This document shows, piece after piece, positions 55,500-64,000 of a stretch of 64,000 bases of DNA. The position numbers and the translations under genes were made by a program. Numbering within the stretch: position 1 is the first letter of the stretch; each line of letters opens with the position of its first letter. The stretch is from Tetracentron sinense (taxonomy: Eukaryota; Streptophyta; Magnoliopsida; Trochodendrales; Trochodendraceae): assembly GCA_015143295.1 (NCBI GenBank), contig CM026554.1:32067531-32131530 (forward strand), read 5' to 3'. The notes under the pieces were generated by a model, which saw nothing but the letters and a program-made list of their open reading frames with translations, ran no database searches and was not told where the DNA came from.

Positions 55500-57060
55500 T
55501 TATGAGCAAGAGCTATTGACATACATATATTGTAAGGCATCCTAGAGTTAGAGAAAGAAAGAAAACAAAATGGTCCAAGAATTCAGTTGTGGAACCTAAA
55601 GGGGACAAAGTGATCACTTTTAGAGATAAATTAGTAACTGAAGGAACAGGGAACTTAAAAGCATAAATTACAAGGATGTGTGATGAAATGGTCATATTTA
55701 TTAAAAGATTAGGAAAAAGGTTTTGGAGAATCTAAAATAAAAATAATTTGTATAAAGAAACCTAATCGTTGAGTGATGAGGTTCAAAAGGCCATTAGCGA
55801 GAAGAGGGCCCTACAGCAAGAATTGGAAAGGAACTAGAAAAGAGGAAAACCTAGAAAAATAAAAAATGCTAACATATAAGCTAAGAAAAGTAATACATCA
55901 AGCCAAATATAAGACATATAATAACCTATACAATAAGCTGGATACAAGAGGATGAAAAAATTAAACTTACAAGAATCAAGGGTTTCAAAAAAGATGAAAC
56001 ACAAGAGGAGGTAACTGCAAAACTAGAATTGTTGATGGATACCTTGGAATCTAAGGGTTTCAAAATAAGTCAAACCAATGCACCAAAGGCGGACCAATAC
56101 CGAATATATGGAATGCCAACTTTACCAAGAACACAAATAGGGTGGAGACATTCTCAAGATAGATGACCTGGAGATAGGGGTGCCAATGGATCGGGCTAGC
56201 TCACGGCCTGGTTAAATAGTTTGGTGGGCTTGGGTTCTTGGAGTCTTGGAGTCTTAAGCTCAAGGCCCGTTTTAGTATAGTTCTAACTAAGCTTGGCATA
56301 GCAGGCTCGCCTCAACAAGGACCATTTATTTAAAAACCCCAAAACAAGCCATTTTTTCCTCTGGATTCCTTAGGTGGGCTGGACCGACCCAGCTTGATTA
56401 ATAAGTGGCTTGCCCTTGCCAAACCCATTTATGAATCGAGCTAGCTAGAACCTGGCATGTTGACACCCCTACCTAGAGATATTCCAAAGCGACCAATTTT
56501 AGTATATTGCCTCAATGATTCATATTGATAGGGAGATTGAAGAGGATGTTATTCATAGAACTAGAGCTGGATGGTTAAAGTGGAGAAGTGCTTCTAGAGA
56601 GCTATGTGATTGACGCATCCTAATAAAACTTAAAAGGAAAATTTATAAGACAACGATAATGCTAGCTATACTTTATGAAGCAGAATATTTGGGCTACTAA
56701 AAAGCAACATATACATAGAATTAGAGTAGCGGAGATGATGATGTTGAGATAGATGAGTGGAAAAACTAGGAAAGAAAAGATAAAAAATGAGTGCATTGAG
56801 AGGATCTGAGCGTAGCTCTAATAGGTGATAAAATAAGGGATAGTTGATTAATATACAAGTCTAACAAAGCTCAATAATAACTCTACTGGGAAGAAGTGGA
56901 TTGCTCTAAAAGGGGGAGGGGAAGGCCAAAAATGACATGGATGGAGTTAATAAGAAAAGATTTGATGATCCACAATTTAACTAAAGTTATGACTTTTAAT
57001 AGAATATAATATAGGATATGTATCAACATAGCAAACCGTATTGGTTGGGTACGGCGAATA
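55500..57060 (+). mobile_element. RTE-type LINE relic, copy 1
   Basis: The plus strand reads RTE-clade landmarks: the endonuclease/linker region (LWNLKGDKVITFRDKLVTEG near 55,590), a KAISEKRALQQELER linker (about 55,790-55,835), and then the C-terminal region (LMDTLESKGFKIS; later RDREIEEDVIHRTRAG-like, WLKWRSAS, IKLKRKIYKT and GRPKMTWMELI) up to the 3' end. The central reverse transcriptase is deleted and many stops are present. A hAT MITE sits inside at 56,175. Confidence 0.75.
56175..56471. mobile_element. 297-bp hAT-type MITE inside RTE copy 1
   Basis: The ends are TAGGGGTGCCAA and its inverse (TAGGGGTGTCAA on the minus strand). The flanks CCTGGAGA (56,167-56,174) and CCTAGAGA (56,472-56,479) agree at 7 of 8 bases, an 8-bp hAT duplication. 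It interrupts the DDLEI segment of the RTE C-terminal region. It is non-coding, with GGGCTTGGG and GGCCCG words usual for this MITE type. Confidence 0.85.
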
Positions 57061-58349
57061 TTTTTTAAATATATAAGGAAAAACTTGGATACCTTACATA
57101 AAACTTCTTTTAATATAAATAGAAGCTAAAAACAAACTAAATGAAGGCCTCCAATTACATTTATAACCATACATATGAGAATTAAGAATTTTACAATAGT
57201 ATTAAGTTGTATGTAAACACAAACAATAGTCACTTAGCCAAGTATGGGCAATACTTCAATGAATTAAATAAGAAAGTATTGAATTACAACCATAAAGTAA
57301 ATTATATACAAGATATAAGCTCAATACCACATTGAGTTTCATGTTGGCTCGAAAGGTGTGGGCTCAGGAATTGAATAAAGTGATATATTATAAGTGAGTC
57401 AGACATATTGACAATAATGTGGCCAACTTATGCGAACATGGTATGTGGACTATACATTGTCTGCTGTAAATCCTCGAGAGTTCTTGAATCTATTCATAAA
57501 TGTTGCTCGATGCTTGAGACTGAGCATGTAGTGACCTAACAACATATAGAAGCCATTGTGTGAAATAATTATACCAGTATTTTGTGTTTTAATAATGTTT
57601 TGACATTAAAAATTATGAGCTATTAAAATTTGAAAAAAGCGTTGCAATTTGGCACGGATGGCTATAAATTGAATTTTAGCCTTGAATTGGAAATTTGAGT
57701 TTTGATTCTTTTGGAATTTAAATTTGTGATTATTTTTAATGAATTTAAATGGGGGTACCCAACATATGTGTAGAATTTTTTATAAAGCTTGAATGTAATT
57801 CTTTTTCAACTAAACTATTATTTTTTAGTTGACTTTTTGACCCTGAAGATGAAAATATTTTTGAAAACTAAAATATGAGACTATTTTAGCGGACTTTTGG
57901 ATTTTAGTAATATTTTAATATAGTAGAAATTATGAAAGTTTAAGATTTGAGAAATACCTTACCATTTGAAAGTTGAAATTTTGACTTAATCTCTAAAAAG
58001 CGGATTTTGTTCTTCAACTAGAAAGTTAACTTTTTTTTTTTCCTTCAGGAACTTGGATATAGGATAATTTTTATTGAATTCAAATGGATTATAACCTTAT
58101 TTACATATAAATTTCTTAAATGATATTTTATGTAAATAAACTGTGCATATCAGGTTTGTGTTGTGGCTTGTAGTGTAAATGGAATGAAAAATGGTCATGT
58201 GCCGTGTGTATCGGCACGAACGCACGATGTAGACAAATACGGTATTGATATGGAGAATTTTTTGCATTTTGTAGTATCCATGTATCGGGTAGGTCAAATC
58301 TGATTCGTACCGGTATGTATTGGCCGATACGTATTGATATTTAAGTTCA
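57061..58349. other. Non-coding stretch with a possible internal duplication
   Basis: Between 57,585 and 58,100 two blocks of about 250 bp look loosely alike (TTTTAGTAATATTTT, GAAATTTTGACTT-type words), perhaps an old tandem duplication. At 58,190-58,340 GGTATGTATTGGCCGATACG-type words match those at 62.76-63.12 kb. No gene is seen. Confidence 0.4.
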
Positions 58350-58828
58350 TGCCTGATAAAACTTAAAGGAAAGTTTTATAAGACATCGATAAGTCTAGCT
58401 ATACTTTATGAAACATAATATTTGGGCTACTAAAAAGCAACATATTAATAGAATTAGTGTAGCTGATATAATGATATTGAGATATATTAGTGGACAACTA
58501 AGAAAAATAAGATTAAAAAATGAGCCCATTGAGAGGATCTCGGCGTAGCTCTAATAAGTGATAAAATAAGGGACACTTGATTAAGACAGTTTGGACATGT
58601 TTAGCGAAGCTCACTAATAGTTCTAGTGAGATTGTGAGAAGTGAATTGCTCTAAAAGGGGGAGGGGAAGGACAAAAATGACATGGATGGAGTTAATGTGA
58701 AAAGAATTGATAATGCATGATTTAACTGAAAGTATGACTTTTAATAGAATAGAATGGCTGAACAGGATATTTGTTGCCAACCCCAAATATTTGGGCTAAG
58801 GCATTTATGATGATGACGATGATGATAA
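58350..58828 (+). mobile_element. RTE-type LINE relic, copy 2, with 3' tail
   Basis: Closely parallels the last 450 bp of copy 1 (IKLKGKFYKTSISLAIL-like region, GRDKNDMDGVNV stretch) but continues to the real 3' end. That end is CCAAATATTTGGGCTAAGGC followed by a (GATGAT)n tail at 58,808-58,828. Simple-repeat tails instead of poly(A) are typical of the RTE clade. It is 5'-truncated and decayed. Confidence 0.75.
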
Positions 58829-59094
58829 TGATTAAATAAAGATTACACACTGAGCCTCAAACGGGGTGGAGACGATAATGAAAGGGAAAAAAATCCCGTA
58901 CACGCCACGCGTCTGTAGCTGTTCAGCTGGTAGAGGGATGATAGCAAAAAGCCACCTGTGAATGAGCCTGAGGGGGCGGGTGTGCACCCTGAAATAAGCT
59001 CCGATGATAAAGTCAGTATAAGGCACAAGCACAGTACAAGGCACAAGACACAAGCACAGTATAAGGCACAAGGCACAGTATAGAGATACTTATC

Positions 59095-59740
59095 GTGAGG
59101 GCACTGGGCATATGCACTTGAGGACGAGCTCTGGTGAGGCACTGGGCATATGCACTTGAGGACGAGCTCTGGTGAGGCACTGGGCATATGCCCTTGAGGA
59201 CGAGCTCTGGTGTTATGCTCTGGAGATTGTAGCTCAGGAGGCACAAATAATATGGCTCAGACAATGTAACTCTGACAAGGCACAGACATCGTAGCTCAGG
59301 TAAGGCACAGACAATGTAGCTCTGACAACGTAGCTCTGATAACGTGCTCTGACAACGTGCTCTGACTCGGATAAGGCACTGGCACCGTAGCTCGGATAAG
59401 GCACTGAGGACGTAGCTCGGATAAAGCACTGAGGACGTAGCTCGGAAGGCACTGAGGACGTAGCTCGGAAGGCACTAAGGACGTAGCTCAGAAGGCACTG
59501 ACAACGTGGCTCTGATAACGCATACGTTGTGCATCCATTGTGCAACAGACAACGGGTACGTTGTACAGCAGACAACGTGTACATTGTACAGCAAACATCG
59601 TGAACGTTGTACAGCTCACGACGGGTACATTGTACATCAGATGACGGTCAACGAGCTCGGCACTATGCACAACACAACGGGACAACGGATTCTACACCAT
59701 TCACAGCACAACGTGACAACGGGTTTGGCACCATTCACAG
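59095..59740. repeat. Composite minisatellite inside the solo LTR
   Basis: At least three repeat types lie in series. A unit of about 45 bp with GGCACTGGGCATATGC and GACGAGCTCTGGTG occurs three times (59,095-59,220). A unit of about 20-25 bp with GGCACTGAGGACGTAGCTCG occurs many times (59,240-59,510). A unit of about 23 bp with ACAACGGGTACGTTGTACAG occurs four to five times (59,545-59,640). Open frames across them are repeat artefacts. Confidence 0.85.
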
Positions 59741-59999
59741 TGTCAGGCACAAGTACATATGTGATTGCACTCATCAGATGATCAACTGCAAGGCCGTGCT
59801 AGTGGCAGTGTGACCATTCAGGGAGAGCATCAGGCGGACATGGCCTATTTGAGAGACTCCGGTGGCCACAAACGATCGTGAAGCCATAAAGAGCATCAAA
59901 TAGTCGGATAACACCAAAGAAGATGAGAGAATCAGATGAGTGGTCGCCTGCACAGCACTTTGGGGTAGGGGTGTGAATGACTCAAGCTTCTCAGATCTC

Positions 60000-60240
60000 C
60001 CTCTTCCTCTTCCTCTTCCTCTTTCTCTTCCTCTTCTTCTTCTTCCCTTGATCTCCTCTCTTGCCTTTCGCACCATCCTCTTTGCCTTTCGCACCATCCA
60101 CCTTGCCTTTAGCACCATCCTCTTTGCCTTTTGCACCATCCTCTTTGTTCTTCTTCTGCCCTTTCTCTCCTCTCTTGCCTTTCGCATCATCCATCTCTCT
60201 TCCTCTTCTGTCCTTTCTCTCCTCTCTTGCGCACCATCCA
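60000..60240. repeat. Pyrimidine-rich 21-bp tandem array
   Basis: CTTCCT units (60,001-60,050) lead into about five 21-bp units with TTTGCCTTTCGCACCATCC (60,060-60,150). Lys/Arg/Glu-rich frames on the opposite strand are products of this composition. It lies within the solo LTR downstream of its TATA-like word. Confidence 0.85.
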
Positions 60241-60489
60241 TCTATCCATCCCTTTCTTCTCTCTGGTGATTCTTGCTTATTTATAGGCATTTTGAGTCAT
60301 CATGACTTGTGCAGTCATGATAAGATCACCTGACAGATAACACTCAAGTGAGCTAGCACATAGCCCAAGTGGGCTTATGTCGGCTAAATTGTCAGAATTT
60401 GTGAGCATGAGAAATCCCTATTTTACCCCTTCTTTCTACTCCTTTTTACGAATTTTATCCGTTACAGATAACTCATAGGAAACTAGAGT

Positions 60490-61690
60490 ACATTCTTATT
60501 TTCATAAAATTAGGGTAATCGAAGTGAAGAAGATCTTACTATGATGAAGATAGGAAAGGCTCTCAGACCAAATGAAATTTCAACTAAAGTGTGAAAATTA
60601 AGAGAAGCTAGCATGTCACTCATGATGTCGTTTTAACAATATTTTCAGTTTTAGGACTAGAAAGATACCAAACGTATGAAGTATTGTAAGGAGATGCACA
60701 ATATTGTATCATTTATCATATGATCAAACTTAGGAGTCATACAATAAGTTATGGGAGGAGCAGTGGAAGAATAATTCAGACAAGTAACTAGGGTTACAAA
60801 AATCCAATTTGAATTCGTGCTTGGGGAGGTTTACTATTGAGGCTAGCTTCTTATGTATACAACTGATGGAGAAGTTTAGGGAGAAGAAGAAAAATCTTCA
60901 TATGGTATTTTATTAAATTGGAGAAAGAATATGGCAGTCCTTAGAAAATAAATCTTGTAGGTGTTTTGAATGAAAGTTGTTCCGAAAAAATATATTGATG
61001 TCACTAAGGAGGGACTAATAACTATAGTAAGAACAACTAGTGGTAGGACAAATGATTTTCTTTTGACTCTGTATACATCAAGGTTCAAATATGAGCACAT
61101 GTTTTCTTATATTGGTTATGGATGAATTTAAGACTTGTATTCAAGAGGAGAATCTGATGTATGTGCGCTATTAGCAAATGACGTGGTATTAACTGATGAA
61201 AAAGGAGTGGGTAAATGCAAAACTAAAAGTGTGGATGGGTATGTTAGAATCTTAGGGTTTAAAACAAGTCGAAAGTAAGAACACAAATAAGGTTAGTAGT
61301 TAAGATTGGCGACTCTGAGATACACCAATTCGACCAATTCCGAAATCTAAGCTTAATTGTTCGTAAGGATGGAGAAATTGAGGAAAAGGGTTCCTAGAGA
61401 ATTAGGGCTAGGGGGGGTAAAGTGAGGATGCTTCCAGAGTGCTATGGGACCATTGCTTTACAATTAGACTAATAGGAAATTTTTATAAAATCACCAATGC
61501 ATTAGGGAGCAGAATGTCGAGCGGCTACAAAAGAACATGTTCATAAATTAATGTAGCCGAGATGAGGATGTTGAGACTTGAGATAGATGACTGAGAAGAA
61601 AAGCTAATACTAGAAATGAGCACACACGAGAACTAGAAGAATCTGGGAGTAATTAGAAGACAATTGGCCAAGATACGAGTTCCTTTCAAT
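60490..61690 (+). mobile_element. RTE-type LINE relic, copy 3
   Basis: The plus strand retains the reverse transcriptase order of the RTE clade in scattered frames: a KILTMMKIGKA segment, KYREKKKDLHMV-like words near 60,880-60,905, TSGRTNDFLLTLY near 61,040, LLANDVVLTDE (the FADD-type box region) near 61,170, then the C-terminal region to about 61,690. Multiple stops and shifts are present. It directly follows the GATAA flank of the solo LTR. Confidence 0.7.
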
Positions 61691-63475
61691 ATGGTCATAA
61701 TGATGTTATCTATTATCATTTGAAAGTCTTCTTGGCAATAGCCATGAGTTTTATGTAAAATGTGACATAAATAATATTTTACAAAAATACAATAATCTAT
61801 GACAAGTTTATATAGCTTAGACGAAAATGATTATTAAAAATGAAATCATTTTTATTTTTAACTACAACTGAAACAAATAAAATTAAAAATACTTAAACAT
61901 TTTCAAAATCTTGATTAGTCAATAGATGTAAAAAATCATCCATTAAATTGTATACAAGTACTTTTTCTTAAAATCAATAATTAACATAGTGACAAAGTCA
62001 GGGTTCAGGAATAATTCGGCAGGGGGTCAAGTTCGGAAAAATTCGGCGAAAAATCACAAAAAAATAAATTGATAAATATAAAAATAAACCGAACAATTTG
62101 ATTAAAATATACCAAAGAAGTAGGTTTCTGCCAAATTTGAGAAAATGATTCCAGAATAATTCGGAAAATTCACGAATAATTCGAGATTCCAATAATTCGA
62201 TAACCCAAAATGTGCGAATAATTCGTGAAATTTTGGGAAAAACGAAGTTTTTTGTTACAGAGATTATTACTAACACTTAAAGAATTATATTTTTTTATTC
62301 TTGGATTTTCATTTAACTATATTTTTTTTCAAAAATTAGATTTAGTCCATGGATGTGGTAAATTAACCATACCCTTCATTCCAAGTATTCTTAAAAATAA
62401 TTGAAAAAGAACTTTTTAAATTTCTCCTTACAAGTTATACAAAAAATCAATTTTCGAAAATGGTTGTCGATACATGAATTTCACACAATATCCATAGATC
62501 TACTCATTTAGACTCGATTAGGAGCGATTTGCATAACTTAAAAGCAAATTCTCAAGTAAAATACAAAAAAAACTGCATACCTTCAAAGTTTTTAAGGAAA
62601 TACTTCAAATCCAAAATTGAGGAGAAGATCGACTATTGTTTGGCCAAAAATTGACAACTGGTTGTCAAGTCTCACCCTAAAAATGGATTTCGAGGAGTTT
62701 CTTAAGGTTTGGGGATGTTTGAGAACACCCCAAAGGTTTGGAACCCTTCAATATTTGATCTGCATAGTACCGGTTGATACTACGGAATATTCAATCTGCA
62801 TAGTACCGGTCGATACTACTCTGTATCTCAACAATTTCGGTTGTATTGACCGATACAGTCACAATAACGATTCTGTATTTACCGGCACTCAAGAAAACCA
62901 TGTTTTGTATGTGTATCAAGATGTATTAAGCTGTATTGCGCATATAAAATGTCAATACGCACGATATGGTTGATACACCCTCGATATGCTGGAATTTATA
63001 CACATTTTCTTTTCATCGGAATGATTTATGCACATTTTTTAATCATGTGTATCAATGAATAAAAAAAATGATATCTATCATAACGATACACACGATAGGT
63101 ATCAATTTTTTTATTTCTTGTGTATGGTAGATTCTTAATTACTGTTGTAAACTGAATTTTATAAAACATGGCACAAATGCCATGGGACCACATACAAAAT
63201 CATTTAGACTATAAATTACCCCAAATCTTCAAACTATTATTGCATTAAGCTGTCGCAAAAATCAGGCAAGTGTTCCAGGGAAAAAAGGCGTATGTATCAG
63301 TTCATCGAAATCATCAATTTGATGACCTTTGACCCAAGACTACAAGAGCTCCTACGTGGAAATCATCAAATGATAGGTCTACAAACCCCTACATATGCAA
63401 ATGTCCTGATATTTTGTATAGGTTATGCAAAGGAAAGCTTTATAAAGAAAAAGAAAATGGAGGCAGGATGGGAAT
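61691..63475. other. AT-rich repeats, no gene
   Basis: At 62,010-62,235 AATAATTCG recurs about five times, partly as the palindrome CGAATAATTCG. At 62,760-62,990 and 63,080-63,110 GTACCGGT(T/C)GATAC and CGATAC words recur, resembling a widespread plant repeat. Open frames here are short and without family resemblance. Confidence 0.5.
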
Positions 63476-64000
63476 TTACACCCAAGAGTACGTACAACCC
63501 GGAGCATTGTCCTCAACAAAACAGGACAGCTCATGAGGAAAAGCCTCAGAGCTCAAAAGATTTAGACTGGGAGTTATAAATTTTAGACAAGAGTCAGCCT
63601 CCCTATTTGTCTCTCTATACACAGAGCAAAAAGAAACCTCCTTAAGGAATGCAATGATATCCTCATCTCATAGAAGGTGAACCTAGCCTCCCACTGCCAT
63701 TCCACCTTTCTAAAGGCACCTAATAGCAAGCATGGAATCTGAATAGACCTTGACACAATTAAGTGCTCTAGCCATGGCTTCGTACAGCTTTGAGGCTTTG
63801 ATACCCTTCAATTCCATCAACAAAATTGAGTTTGTAATACAGCAACCTCGGAATGGCAACAAAAGGGAACCCAGCACTGTCACGAATAATGGCCCTGTAC
63901 CCAGAGATAGTATGACGGACTGACCCATCTAAGTTTATCGCATCCACTTATACCATTTAGCCCTACGGAGGGCAAGTGGAAGGGAAACACCCCAACCGTC
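63476..64000 (-). pseudogene. RNase H-type (RVT_3) fragment, runs off the window
   Basis: The minus strand reads landmarks of the plant LINE-associated RNase H domain: INLDGS (first Asp), ELKGI (Glu), VYSDSMLAIRCL (second Asp) and ETNREADS (last Asp). It ends PGCTYSWV and a TAA at 63,476-63,478. The first part and the rest lie in different frames, and three in-frame stops occur after residue L of IRCL, so it is not functional. It is probably the C-terminus of a decayed L1-type LINE. It continues past 64,000. Confidence 0.7.

Larger units (their letters stand above)
58829..60466 (-). mobile_element. Solo LTR with GATAA duplication
   Basis: It begins TGATTAAATAAAG and ends CCGTTACA on the plus strand (TG...CA on either strand). 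GATAA is repeated exactly on both sides (58,824-58,828 and 60,467-60,471). A TATAAATA word on the minus strand near 60,280 and an upstream region to 60,466 give the minus orientation. No internal genes are present, so it is a solo LTR left by recombination. The family is not identified. It inserted at the tail of RTE copy 2. Confidence 0.8.

Noticed and set aside
59774-60290. Lys/Arg/Glu-rich open frame on the minus strand
   Set aside because: It is the opposite strand of a pyrimidine-rich tandem array inside the solo LTR.
1-64000. CRISPR arrays, phage-like or bacterial operons, tRNA or rRNA genes
   Set aside because: No spaced identical repeats, bacterial gene order or RNA-gene folds were seen. 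The only Pol III-like boxes belong to SINEs.

Overview
The window is nuclear DNA from a flowering plant. The background is AT-rich and gene-poor, and almost everything recognisable is transposable-element material of plant type: an L1 LINE with a DUF4283-like ORF1, Athila-, chromovirus-, Tat/Ogre- and SIRE-like LTR relics, RTE LINEs, tRNA-derived SINEs and several MITEs. No bacterial, organellar or CRISPR feature is seen. I cannot name the species. Labels rest on motifs read by eye, not on a database search. Layout: (1) 1-2.58 kb is AT-rich and non-coding, with a possible LINE 3' fragment. (2) 2.58-9.83 kb is a long, young-looking L1 LINE. ORF1 is open, ORF2 is broken only by a one-base shift at a run of eight Gs, and there is a poly(A) tail and a weak target duplication. 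(3) 10-19.4 kb is a mosaic of small DNA elements, truncated L1 tails, an 8-bp-TSD hAT-like element and a long LTR-like region with a 54-bp tandem array. (4) 20.4-22.9 kb is a CACTA-like end with inner material and a SINE. (5) 23.2-43.3 kb is a nest. An old Ty3/gypsy element (reverse transcriptase/RNase H to 23,741, resuming at 41,876, integrase to about 43.3 kb) was split by an 18.1-kb Athila-like element with two LTRs. That element was in turn invaded by several other LTR elements between about 30.9 and 40.2 kb. (6) 43.3-51.2 kb is intergenic, with three well-bounded MITEs, a decayed Tat-like LTR and a large GGT-type array. (7) 51.6-54.3 kb holds the only convincing host gene piece: the last three coding exons of a minus-strand gene whose product I do not recognise. 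Its introns carry a SINE and a strong hairpin. (8) 55.5-61.7 kb has three decayed RTE LINE copies, one hit by a hAT MITE and two separated by a solo LTR full of minisatellites. (9) 61.7-64 kb is AT-rich repeats, ending in an RNase H-type fragment that runs off the window. The genes do not form a pathway. What the window records is a history of insertion: RTE and Ty3/gypsy first, then Athila and its invaders, DNA MITEs at several times, and the 2.58-kb L1 probably last. I found no convincing new molecular system. The best leads are the near-intact L1, a MITE whose inner hairpins differ by paired changes, two ultra-short L1 insertions, and a hairpin motif repeated in two separate LTR relics.
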